Shown piece by piece: positions 11,865 through 22,703 of a stretch of DNA of 64,000 nucleotides. The DNA is from Dactylis glomerata (taxonomy: Eukaryota > Streptophyta > Magnoliopsida > Poales > Poaceae), in the NCBI GenBank assembly GCA_007115705.1, contig QXEO01000553.1:19164025-19228024 (forward strand), read 5' to 3'. The position numbers and the translations under genes are program-made. The number at the start of each line of letters is the position of its first letter. Within the stretch, counting starts at the first letter, position 1. The notes beneath the pieces are model-generated. The model ran no database searches. It was not told where the DNA came from and was given only the letters and a program-made list of their open reading frames with translations.

Positions 11865-12719
11865 GGCCACAAGCTATCAGCAAAAGGAGAGGAAGCATAT
11901 CACCACAAGGAAGAACACAAGCCAAGATCACCTCGCCGTCACAATAGTCCTCGGCACAGAAATAGTAATCAACGATCTCGATCACCATCACCAAGACAAC
12001 ATGGAGGAACCCGAAGATCTCGATCTCCAAACGGAAAGCACGACTATGAAGACGACGAAAAGGAGATGGGAGCATCGTGCTTTACCCACAGGGTTCGCAC
12101 CACACCAGTACCCAAGGGGTTCAAATTACCTCATGATCAACAAAAGTACGACGGATCACAGGAACCACAATCATGGCTCTCAGACTATCTGCAAGCAGTA
12201 CAAATATTGGGAGGAACCAAAGAAACAGCAATGCAAAGTTTGCAACTACACCTCACTGGCGTAGCAAGGTCATGGTTGAGCAAACTAGAGAAAGAAACCA
12301 TTGGGAGCTGGGAAGACCTCACAAAGCAATTCACAAGCAACTTTAGGTCGACATACAAGCGGCCATCATCAATAGAAGAAGTCAAAGCGTGTGTGCAACA
12401 ACGCGACGAAACGTTACGGGCATACATCCAAAGATGGAGTCTTATCAAAAACTCAGCAGTCGAAGTTTCAGACGAAAGAGCAATAGACGCGTTCATAATT
12501 GGATTAAGGCGAAGAGACCTAGTCGAAGAGATGAGCAGAATCAAGCCAAAAATAGTGTCAGACCTCATGGACATAGCAAACAGATTTGCAGATGGAGAAG
12601 ACGCATGCAACAACAAGCGGACGCGATCCCCAGAGGATGACAAAAGAAATAGATATGGAAGTCAAAGGAGATGGTCCCGCAATTACGACAACTACGGCTC
12701 CCATAGCCGCGGGGTATAA
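11865..12719 (+). pseudogene. Gag core of G1, resumed after the nested insertion
   Basis: This frame continues the G1 gag from 4687 once the nested element and one target copy are removed. It starts with a basic Arg/Ser-rich linker (about 11900-12060), then a retrotransposon gag core (about 12100-12600) with motifs WLSDYLQAV, WLSKLEKETIGSWEDL and FRSTYKRPSS. The frame ends at 12717-12719, and the coding potential shifts to another frame around 12600-12710, where the protease region follows. Gag would assemble the particle and bind RNA. The insertion and frameshifts leave it non-functional. Confidence 0.85.
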
Positions 12720-13881
12720 GGACAACAGCTATCAAGGAAGTGATCGCAGAAGCTCGGGATATCGAAGCTATGGAAAAGAGGACTATAAAAAGTTTCCCAC
12801 GAGAGAATCCAGAGAGTATAACCCGTCGCCAGAAGACATGCTAAATGGACCTTGTCATATACACTCAACGTTCGTCGATGGAAAGCTAGTATCCAGGCAT
12901 GCAATGAAAGATTGCACAACATTCTTGAAGCTACAAGAGGTAGCATTAAACAAACAAACCAAAGCAAGGCGACAAGGATACGAAGGCAGCAACAAACCTC
13001 CCACAAATCAGCAAGGGAACAATGGAGCCCCTCAAGGACAAGACCAGCCAAACCAGGGACACGATGACGACGAAGGGTACGTTCCATCTAAGGGACACAT
13101 CACAGCAATGATACAACCTGTGCCCAAGTCGAACAAAGAGGAAAAGAGTATTACTCGACAAGTCAATCTAGCAGTCACTTCACCTCCAGCTACAACAGAA
13201 TATCTACACTGGTCAGAACAACCAATCGAGTTCAACAGGGAAGATCACCCTATAACAGTACCTCGGCCGGGAAACGTGCCCTTGGTACTCAAAGCTCAAA
13301 TCGGCGCATACGATGTTGATAGAATATTCATGGACGCAGGAAGCGGAATCAATTTGATATATGCGAAAACGCTTAGAGCAATGCATATATCACTAGAGTT
13401 CTTGAAGCCAACAGATTGTTCCTTCCATGGAATCGTACCAGGAAGTGCCAATTATCTAGTAGGGCGGATAGCACTCAACGTTTGCTTCGGCAACCGACAA
13501 AACTACATAAGAGAAAAGCTAGACTTCGAGGTTATGGACTGGCCATCTCAGTATCACGTGATCCTCGGGCGACCCGCGTTTTCGCGATTCATGGCAGTGC
13601 CTCACTATACGTATCTAGTACTCAAAATGCTAGGACCAAAGGGAATAATCACAGTAAAGGGAAGCTTTGAAGTCTCAGATCTCTGCGACAAGGAGTTCCA
13701 CAAGATGGCGCAAAACTTTGGCATGATAGCCAACTATGCAGAGAAGGTGAAAAACACGACTACGGAAGGCGTCAAGCTACTCGAAGGGCGCGCCGTGGAG
13801 CCAGAGATGAAGAAACCACGAGTAGAAGCATCAGGAGAAGACAAAGTTACAGAAGAAGAAGAGAAGGCCACGACGGCATAA
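12586..13881 (+). pseudogene. Gag tail and retropepsin-like domain of G1
   Basis: This open frame of about 431 codons overlaps the end of the gag core. A polar, glutamine-rich linker precedes the retropepsin-like domain at about 13290-13650. Its first motif reads FMDAGSGINLIYAKTL, with DAG where DTG, DSG or DGG is usual, and a later ILGRPAF motif follows. The C-terminus is acidic. The frame ends at 13881 with no RT, RNase H or integrase after it. A convergent minus-strand gene starts to be read from the other side about 300 bp downstream. The G1 polyprotein therefore consists of gag and protease only. Confidence 0.8.
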
Positions 13882-14175
13882 GCATCACGAGCAACAAAGT
13901 ATAGTAGAAGAATAAGGCTGTAAAAGCCACGAGTCATACCAGGGGCAATGCCCTCTAGATCCAGAACACAGGTCATAGGCCGGATCTCTTGTTTCACCCC
14001 ATGTATCTTACATTACAAGTATAATAAAGACAAAACGTTCCTCATATTTGAGTTTACGAGTCTTTCAAAGGGAAAATGCAGCAAACGCACGAATCGTACA
14101 AAAACGCTCTGAGAATACATTTCAGACATACAGTCGCGAAATAAGAAACTCTCGCGTTCCACATATACACAAGTA

Positions 14176-17100
14176 TTATAACATCGGGTTGTCAGAATCG
14201 TCTACACCTAAAGGGTCTAAGTAGTGATACTCACGGAAAAACGTGGCATCCTCTTGCAATAGCCTGGCTATAATTCGTCGAGCAGGCTGCAAGATACTCT
14301 CCAAATGTACTCGAAGGCTAGCTCCATATGGAGGATAGCTCAGCGACATAGAACTATAATTGAGTCTTGGCTGCCACTTGCGTATCCACCCAAGAGCAAA
14401 ATTGGCACCTGCCACTAAGTTCAGTTCTATCAATCGATGAATTCGCTGGCTGGATCTAAAAGTATCGAGAAGTAGTGGGAAAGTTGTAGGCAGAGGATTG
14501 CGAGGAAGCATAACCGAGTGCATAGTTACGAGAGCTCTTCTGCAGCCATCAACTGCCTTGCCAATGTGCTGGGCGCAGTCCTGAAGCAATACAATAGCAC
14601 TCCAGCGTCGAGGAGCAGACCACAAAGTTTCAACACCGGCGGACATTCTTTCTAGAGCCGCATTTCGCTTGGTAACCCGACGATCTTCAGCAGCGAAATC
14701 CAAACAAGTGCCTATGATGGCAAAGGATATCATAAAAACAGCAGTGGAGCAAAAAGAGAAAAAGAGGAGTCGCAAGGAAACTTACATCGCAACATCTCGC
14801 AGGCAGACTCGATAATACCAATGACAAAAGAGTCGCATTCTTCATGATGCACAATCTTCGCCATCAGACTAGATACCTTATCGTCAAGAATAGATACCTG
14901 CTTCGTCAAACCAGAAGTTTTGCTAGCTTTATCAAATGCCATCTGAGCTTGGCGTTTGGCCAAAGTCAAGCGAGCCTCAAGATCAGAAATCCTTGAAGAA
15001 TATTCCGCGCATTGACAGCAGCGGCGAGGAGGCGACAAAACCTTAGAGCTGAACTCGCGAGCGGAAGAAGGAGCATGATCGCGATTCAAAGGATCATTGA
15101 TGTGCATAGACTGGAAGTCAAAGAAAGGGGAAACATTTCAGAAGCCAGCACAACATATTATAGAAAAGAAGCATATATTTACATAGATTCAAACCCTTTG
15201 ACTAAGGTTCTCGGGTTGCATGCGACTACAGGGTTTTACATCAAAAGCAGAAATTGAAAACTACAGAGAAGCCGAGTCTACGCCACCTCAGCATTTTGTT
15301 CCGTGGCAGAAGAGGGCATGGCAAATTGATCGCCAATAGTTGAAGGAGGCGCGGGTTCTTCCGTCGCTGGAGTTGGCGCAGTAGATGTCGCGGAGGCCGC
15401 CGAAGGAGAAATAATTGACACCAGGGCAGGCGCCAACTTCTTCGCCTTCTCAAAGAAAGCTTTTAGCTCAGAGCGGGTTCGGCCATGAGGAGAGCTCACC
15501 TTCTCCCAGTCGACATCGGCACCATGTGCATAAGAAAGTGCGATAGCACCCTCATCACCACGCTTCAGAGAGAGCCCCTTCAGTTGGAGGATGGGGTCTT
15601 CAGTCGTATCGAAGGCTTTGGCGAGTTCCTTCAAGTCACCTTTCGGAACATCCGCCTTTTTCTTCGGCCACAACCCGACGAACATCCACGTCAGAACGCG
15701 GCTCACCAACTCAAAGATCTCCTGGATAGATATCCAGTTTGCTTCAAGTAAGTTAACTGAGGTCATCAGAGGATCATCGCCTGGTTGCAAAGTCGACAAC
15801 GACACCCCGGTAAATCCTGCGAAACAAAGGGGACAAGGAAAAAGAAGAAAAGGAAAGCATTAGCAAGTGCAAGAACGCAATAGAAGTCGAAGAAGAGGAC
15901 AAGGCGAGTACTTACCCTCAGCAGCAGTAGACATCGTCTGAAGTCGCTCAGCCACGGCTTGCTCTCGCAGACGATGTTCTTTCTCAGCATCAGCCAGGGC
16001 CTTCTCCACTTTCTTCGCCTTAGCCAGTGCCGATTTTTAAGATTTATCAGCAGCTGCTTTGGCAGCAGTCGCAGCATCATAGGCTTTTCACGAAGCGCTA
16101 AGTTCAGCTTCCAGTGACGCAATGCGGGCATTGGCCGCTGCTAGAGCACCTACATTCCAGCAGAGAAGGGAAATAAGTCAAATAAAACAGCAAAAAGGAA
16201 TCAAAAAACAAAAAAGACAAGACAACAGAATTTACCTTCGGAAGCTTTCGCTACCATTAGGTACTCAGCACATTCTGTGCCCAAGGCGATGAATTTCTTC
16301 ATCAAAGCCTGGAATAAGAGGCACGAGTAAGCATATGGACTATACAAAGAAAGCAAGTCAAGGGTATCTACTAACATCATCAGAAGAGGCAGCGGATCCA
16401 TGAGCTTCAAGAGCAATGTCCGTTTCCTGGGATTTTTTTGACCGCTTGGTGCTTCGGGTCACAGGAATCTTCTTGACAGAAGACCTGGTGGTCCTCGATG
16501 CCTGCACAGCTAGCTCAACTTCTTGCGCAGAAGGTTCCTCAGGATTAGTAGCTTGAGTCGATGGAGCATCCGCGGCGTCCTTTTGCGGCTCTTCGTCGTC
16601 ACTGCAAAAGGAAACAGGTTATATGCAACTCGATAGAAAGAAAGAAAGAATAACAAAATCACAGAACCCGCATAAATACTTACGATGCCATGAGGTCAAA
16701 GAACTCGACATCCTCTTCGAGAGCAGGGGCTTCGTCAGTCGCAGTTCTCTGGGCAGAGGTACTCGAAGAAGCAAACTCGTCGACGCGCTTCCTCTTCTTG
16801 TCTATACCAGTGTCTTCGGAAAGCGCAGGAGGAGGAGATGTCGTTGAGCTGGTATCTTCTTCTGATTCTTCGGCTTTATCTCTGTCCTGATTCTCTTCAG
16901 CCTCGGGGGCTTCAGATATAGTGGAGGCCAGATCAGCCGCAAGAGGTCCTTCTTCGGGAAGAGGAGGCAGTGAAACAAGGAATTGATGGTCCTACAAATG
17001 GGTAAGTCAGAAAAGTAACCTATAAACACAGTTGGAAACCAATGAAATTCGATAGCAAGTATACGAAACAAATAAATGCATACCTCGGGTAGAGGGTGCA

Positions 17101-18016
17101 CAGAGTCGAAGTAATTGGCGGCCAATTCTGCGACTGCATGATCCTTCATGAGCTTGGTGAGGCTCCTAACTCGCTTGTCGACTTCTTCTTTCTTCATCAA
17201 ATTTCCAGAGATGCGAGAAGGATCCACCAAGCCAGAGTAGCTCCAAAGTTTGGACAGGCGATGTTGCAGGGGTTGAACTCGACGTTGCACAAAGAACGCC
17301 ATGAGCTGAATACCCGACAAAGCACCTCCTTTACCTCCTTTAAGAGCTTGGATGCGAGTCAATAGAGGAGCAATTTGCTCCATTTCAGCATCTGAGGGAG
17401 GCAAATCCCACGATGTCAATTTCTTTAGCTCCTTGGAGGCGTCGAAAGGGGCTAAGCCATACTCGTCTTCAGAAGAGGCCTTACGGTCCTTGATGTAGAA
17501 CCATTTGGTCCTCCAACCTTGGACTGATGCTGACATAGAAAAATCCAGATATTGCGCTTCATTGCGCACAGAGACAACAGCCCCGCCCAGTTCGGGTTTG
17601 TTGGATAGAGGAACGCTGGGGCGGAGATGGAAGATAGATCTCCAGAGAAGAAAGTGGGTCTCAATACAAAAGAATGACTCGCAAAGAGTCACGAAGCAAG
17701 CAATGTGGAGAATGGAGTTCGGTGTGAGCTGGTGAAGCTGCACACCGTAAACAAAAAGAAGCCCACGAAGAAACTTGTGGGCAGGAAGAGAAAGGCCGCG
17801 GAGGAGGAAGGCAAGGAACATTACCCGATAACCGCTCGGGGGCTGCGGGATCCGCTTGGTGCTGGGGAACTTGACGGAGTCGCTGCTAGAGATGAGGTCG
17901 TCCGTCCTGGCCTTCTCCACCTCCTTCTTTGCAATGGCGGAGGACACCCAGCTAGTCGTAGAGGTGATTTTTCCCTTGGCCATGGCGTTCTTGGTCGCAA
18001 GGTGCTTCACGTGCAT
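14176..18016 (-). pseudogene. Spliced antisense gene in G1 with gypsy-type 'transposase' domain (PF04195-like)
   Basis: On the minus strand, eight exons join with GT-AG introns: 18016-17084, 16991-16684, 16601-16376, 16308-16236, 16149-15916, 15816 to about 15287, 15110-14786 and 14711-14176. Phases agree across the first five introns; the sixth donor is weak and the frame there is less sure. Exon 1 resembles the putative gypsy-type transposon domain (SGYRVMFLAFLLRGLS, VNKF-type region altered; HIACFVTLCESFF). A likely start is MAKGK near 17983. Later exons are Glu/Ala/Lys-rich with predicted coiled coil. Two stops in exon 5 (TGA and TAA near 16090 and 16040) break it. Antisense ORFs are known in grass Tat-lineage elements such as Grande. 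Function is unknown. Confidence 0.75.
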
Positions 18017-18128
18017 CTATCAATCCGCGCTTGGGGGCTGTGCACGAGAGAAGAAGGAAACAGAGATCGACAATGGCGGCGGCGGCGGAGAGAAAGAACT
18101 GGTAAACAGTAAAAATCCCCACTATCCC

Positions 18129-18136
18129 TTTATATA
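18129..18136 (-). promoter_or_regulatory. TATA box of the antisense gene
   Basis: On the minus strand TATATAAA lies about 115-150 bp upstream of the candidate start codons at 18016 and 17983. It suggests the antisense gene has its own promoter rather than using the LTR. Confidence 0.55.
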
Positions 18137-18409
18137 CCTTCTCGGTGAAGGAACATGGGCTGCGACGTGGCGAACGGAGCGGAAGCGGCAGCCCGCTAAC
18201 GGGCAGAGAAATAAAAATCAGCGCGCTACTCATGAAACGGTACGCGCTCAGTAAAGATGACGTATAGCTAAATTCGGTCACTGACGTCACGAAGAGGTTA
18301 GAGATCAATTCAATAAATGCATATAATTGGCGAGTATCAGATATGGCGACTATCAAATATGAAGATGATAGACAAGAGCAAACAAGGTTGGCACCGACAA
18401 TACAAAAAT

Positions 18410-18706
18410 CAATTGATGAGACTATACCCGAAAAATATTCGACTATAGCCTCGGGGGCTACTACCATCGGAAGCGCTGAACGCGCACCCGACGAAAGTTA
18501 TTGTTAAATTATTTCGAGTTGAAGTATGATGATGGACAACACTATATTTGAGCCTATACTCAAAAAAAAGATTTGTTCGACTATAGCCTCGGGGGCTACT
18601 CCCATCGGGAGCGCTGAGCGCGCACCCGACGATGTTTATTGGCAAGCACTATAGCATGGGAAGTGAAGGAGTACGCGGTGGAACATTGTTACTCCCATCG
18701 GGAGCG
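18410..18706 (+). repeat. Subterminal direct repeats with hairpin potential in G1
   Basis: Two copies of about 63 bp (18440-18502 and 18578-18641, 138 bp apart) share GACTATAGCCTCGGGGGCTA, GCGCTGA and GCGCACCCGACGA. A third partial copy (CCCATCGGGAGCG) is at about 18692. Each unit contains the inverted pair TAGCC/GGCTA and other short inverted pairs. They lie between the antisense gene's promoter and the 3' LTR. Confidence 0.75.
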
Positions 18707-19253
18707 AGTTTTTATGGTTGTATAACCCGAATATTTTCAGTCAAAATTTGACTGCGACATGAGATTCTCGAGTTGCGTTATCGCAATGGAACTCGAATGC
18801 CGTGATTTATCACGAAGGTAAGACCCCGGGATCCGTCCTGTGTGGCATGGTATACACACATGGATGCGCTCTGCTGGTATGTATCCGTGTCTACGACGCG
18901 AAGAAAATCCTGGTGGACGCACTGGGTACCCTGAGAGTCACTGGGATTCATTCTTTGTAAGTCCTAAATGCGGCAAAAGAGTGGGTTTGACCGGTATCCC
19001 GAATTCAAGTCCAAGGGGATTGAATTTGAAGTAGGTGACAAGTATCTGTTCCGACAGTTAACTGACCTCTTGATCCGTCAGAGTTGTCAGGCTTGTTCAT
19101 CAAAACCCCTTGCGAATACTATCATGAGAATAAGTCGAAAGACCAAGTCGAAGATTTGAAGATATGAAGAAGTTGAAGAATTGATCAAGTCGAAGATTTA
19201 AAGATTAGAGATTCAACCCGAATCTGCAATTCTGGTAGAATCTCAGGGGCTAC

Positions 19254-19588
19254 TGACAAGGGTATAGCTAATAGAGCCCGTTAGTTGAGTACCCCTGAGG
19301 CCCGATAAGCTAGGCCCAATTGTAATGATAGTCGAGATACGAGTCCTTACCGTATGTCGATATTGTAATCTGTATCGGACCCTACCCGATCCTTGAGACC
19401 TGACCACCTATATATAGGGGCCAGGAGGGGACGGTGTAGGCCAGATTAAAAGCAAGCCAGGTTAAAGACCCAAGTTTACTTTCGATATACACTTATTTCG
19501 ACTAACCTTACCTTCGATTTCATCCGACGCCCTATCTCCCCGATCCTAAGTCCTTCATCTAGGACATTTGTCGAGTTAACCCTCGTCA
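19254..19588 (+). repeat. 3' LTR of G1
   Basis: The LTR is 335 bp and has 10 mismatches to the 5' LTR. AGGGGCTAC directly precedes it as a short purine-rich tract, and the target copy ATGCA follows at 19589-19593. Confidence 0.93.
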
Positions 19589-20697
19589 ATGCATATCAAC
19601 TCTGTCAACATGAACTAGAAGTGCAAGAAGTTATGAGAGTTCACTGTGAAGAGAGGGTCTTTCCCTCACTCTATCCATGCTCAGAGTTCATGAATGCTGC
19701 TGGAATCCTGCAGGACTTCCAAACTTTAATCTCTAATGCAGGATTGGAGCATTTTATTGATGGTGAACCTCCCCAATATGCTAAACTAACAATGTCTGTG
19801 GTGCAGGATTTCAGATTTAGTTGGTCCACTTCTAACCCCATGGTTCATTATAAAATCTATAACAAATCTGTGGACTTGCCTCTTGATGTTTTCTGTACAG
19901 CTATTAGAGTACCACAGTGGGGATCGCGCGAGAAGATAAGGGGATAGCCTAGGCCGTTGTTGGAACTATATGAGGAGATTTGTCAAGGAAGAAGCTTCAC
20001 GGGAGAGGGTGGTAAAATTCGAAATATTCATTTCCCATCCATTCGATATTTTGCCTACTTTATTACCAAATGTGTTCTTGCTAGGAAAGCTGCAAGTAAA
20101 TTATCTCTCCATGATCTAGCTTTTATTGTTGTTGCTTTGAAACATGATAGGACTTACCATTTGGGTGCCTTAATAGCTTTCCGTCTTGATGTTAACCGTG
20201 AGAAAAGGGGAATCTGTGGAGGACTTATAGCTTCACGCCTGTTAGCTTTGCATGGTGTAGTGCCTCATTTTCTAGATCTGCAGTTCCCCGAGGAGAAACT
20301 TGATCTTAATTCTATGATTCATCATAAGTTTGTTTCTCCTCCTGCTAGCTTGATTAATTTAACATTTGAGCTAACCTTTTTCAAGAAGTCTACCTGGAAG
20401 GTAGTGAAGACTGATCGATCAGTCCGTTTGCCTGCACCTCTTTTGTTTAACCTTGATCGCAGGAATGGATGGTCGCTCACGGAGGATGAGCTCAACGCGT
20501 ACGTACAGGAGAACCCACCGCCTGCCTACGATGAGGAGGGCGCCGAGGAGTCAGGGCAGCCCTCCAACATTGCGAATTTCCCATATGAGCAACCTTATTA
20601 TGATTATGCGCCATCAGCTTCATCTTCACGAGAGCCGGGGTATGATTACACCCATGATGACCCACCAGCCTGGAGCAACTACCAGGGCTGGAATTGA
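19589..20697 (+). pseudogene. ATHILA ORF-1-like second ORF of element A, split and broken
   Basis: The first codons are at 3256-3270 (ATG at 3256) and the rest is here. The protein resembles the ATHILA ORF-1 family: EVMRVH.EERVFPS.YPC, then PPQYAKLT near 19770, and a C-terminal tyrosine-rich tail. A stop at 19945-19947 follows the VPQWGS segment. The frame resumes at about 19957 and ends at 20697. The role of this family is unknown; in Athila elements an extra ORF sits downstream of pol, in the place of env. No signal peptide or clear membrane segment was seen. The G1 insertion, the stop and the frame change make it a pseudogene. Confidence 0.8.
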
Positions 20698-21861
20698 TCT
20701 CCACTTAGGCCAAAAGCCTAAGCTTGGGGGGAGGTACGCCGACTATTCACTCATCTACATATTATATTTTGTCGGTCCTTTGTATATCCATGTTTCGCTT
20801 TCTTTATTGTTCTCGTTCTTATTTCTTCTTTCCAAAACATAAAAAGATCAAAAATATTTTCGTTGTTTCTCTCTATTTGTTTCTTTAGCTTTCTACCTTT
20901 GGTTTGCTTTATTTGCTATTTTCGGTTTGGTATTTGAAAAATCCAAAAATATTTTGCTTTGTTTGCTATTTCCTTTTGTTCTTGTTTCAAAATTGAAAAC
21001 GCAAAAATATTTGTTGTTCTTCTTCGGTTTTGTAAAGTTTGTTGCAGAGTTCAGTCTCCCATTACTCCATTGGAGCTTGGTATTCACTTTATATTATTCA
21101 AGCCACAAGTGAAAAGCAATAATGATGACATATGACAATCCGAGATGTGGTAAGAGGCTGGTACGAACTCTATTTGTTTTCATTTTTGTACATATACTCA
21201 TCTATGTGGACATGCTTAGTCGGTTCATGTAAGGTATATGTTATCTAATGGATGCTTTGTAGTTCTTGCTCTCATATGATTAGTTCCAATTTACTAATAG
21301 TTTGTAGCATGTCATGTAGATGCTTGCTTGCATTGTTTTATTCATAATATGGTGTGCTATTGTGGTATCCTCCTCTGAAAGTTTCATTTGAATCGACTTG
21401 GCACATGCTCAAGCATGCATATGACTGAACAAAAAGTCAATTAAGCCTCGATGATTTACTTTGCCTCAGAGTTCTTGTATCATTTTTATGCCTATATTAA
21501 TTTTGTTTTGTCGCAAGCATGATTATGACAGTTATTGCTCTCTCGATTGTCGCTTCCCAGTCTTTTGCTAGCCTTCACTTGTACTGAGAGGGAATACTTC
21601 TCGTGCATCCAATTACCAAAAACCAAGTCTTCCAAAGAGTCCACTATAAATTCCTATGCATGGTATTTCAAAGCCATTCCAAGTAAATTTTCATGTGCTA
21701 CCTTTCAAAACTTTCAACTACTTCTCATTTTGTGCCACTGTTTTTAGCTCATGGGGACGTAGTGGTCGCAATTGCTATATTCCAAATTAAATTAAGTACC
21801 CCTCAACTAGGCAGCTTCATATGCTCATCATTAATCTTGCATGAGAGCTGGTCAGACCATT
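20698..21861 (+). other. 3' noncoding region of element A
   Basis: No gene is seen. A purine tract (AAGCTTGGGGGGAGGTAC) occurs at about 20720, followed by T-rich DNA closely matching 28690-29847 of element B. Part of it (about 21390-21690) also matches the unrelated-looking nested element at 8640-8960. Confidence 0.7.
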
Positions 21862-22393
21862 GTCCGACGGACCTGATTCCGCTAGATCCGAAAGGCGGGT
21901 TGAACCCGAAGGTCCGACGTAGAAGCTTAAACTTCCGATCGTCAACTCCATATTCTGATTTTCGTCGACTTCTGGATTGCTGTTGGCTGAAAGCAAAAAA
22001 AGCCGTCAAATTCATGATTCCAACGCCCAGAGTCCCCACGGTCGGCGCCAATTGACAAGGGTTAACTCGACAAATGTCCTAGATGAAGGACTTAGGATCG
22101 GGGGAGTAGGGCGTCGGATGAACTCGAAGGTAAAATCAGTCAAACAAGGTGTGTATCGAAAGTAAACGTGGTGGTGAACTTTGGCTTACTCTCAATCTGT
22201 CCCTCACCGTCCTCTCCTGGCCTCTCTATATATATATAGGTGGCCAGGTCTCAAGGTACGGGAGGGGTCCGACACAGATTACAATATCGATATACGACAT
22301 GAACTCGTATCTCGACTAGTATTATACTTGGGCCTAGCTTAATGGGCCTAAGTGGTACTCAACTATCGGGCTCTATTATCTATACCCTTGTTA
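21862..22393 (-). mobile_element. Truncated G1-type gypsy element, minus strand
   Basis: Read on the minus strand, this is a 5' LTR (22393-22053, 341 bp), a primer site (22050-22033, the same 18 bases as G1) and about 170 bp of the gag start. It then stops at the junction with element A. The gag start keeps the MELTIGSLS frame of G1. The right end directly touches the primer site of the copia element, whose own 5' LTR is missing. Confidence 0.85.
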
Positions 22394-22454
22394 GTATCAG
22401 AGCCCACGGTGATCTAATCCGCCGTCGGATCTCACCTGTTCTTCCGCCTACTCC

Positions 22455-22703
22455 ATGACTACCTCCGCCGGCGCTACCTCCGGCGTGTCCACTTCTTCTT
22501 CATCCTCCGCCAAGTCCTCTGCAAGCGCCGGATACTCCATGAGCACAGGCGCAGCCGTGGCCATGGTGTCGCAGATTCCATCGGCACCGATTTCCCTTAC
22601 AAACGAGTTCACTATTTGCCTCAAACCCGACAACTACATCTACTAGCGCACTCAGGTCGTTCCGATCCTTCGGGGCAACTTGATCTATGGCTTTGTTGAT
22701 GGT
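22455..22703 (+). pseudogene. Copia gag, N-terminal fragment
   Basis: The ATG at 22455 opens a Ser/Ala/Thr-rich leader, followed by the conserved copia gag start (ISLTNEFTICLKPDNY ... RTQVVPILRGNLIYGFVDG). The Trp codon expected after NYIY is a TAG at 22644-22646. The frame is cut at 22703 by the 5' LTR of element B. It resumes at about 35338, with an unknown length of gag missing because the other side of the insertion suffered a deletion. In an intact element this part would belong to the capsid protein. Confidence 0.8.

Larger units (their letters stand above)
3271..19588 (+). mobile_element. Gypsy LTR retrotransposon G1, non-autonomous, with antisense gene
   Basis: G1 is a complete element nested in A. 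Both LTRs are 335 bp and start TGACAAGG and end CTCGTCA. The host duplication ATGCA flanks it at 3266-3270 and 19589-19593. It encodes gag (split by another element) and a retropepsin-like domain, but no reverse transcriptase or integrase. A long spliced minus-strand gene occupies the place where pol would be expected. I counted 10 mismatches between the LTRs (3.0%). At a commonly assumed grass rate of 1.3e-8 per site per year this gives roughly 1.1-1.2 million years. Confidence 0.92.
19589..21861 (+). mobile_element. Athila-like element A, right part
   Basis: This is the continuation of element A after the G1 insertion. It contains the rest of the second ORF and about 1.1 kb of the 3' noncoding region. 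Similarity to B (to 29847) stops at 21861, where minus-strand gypsy sequence begins, so the 3' end and 3' LTR of A are lost. Confidence 0.85.
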
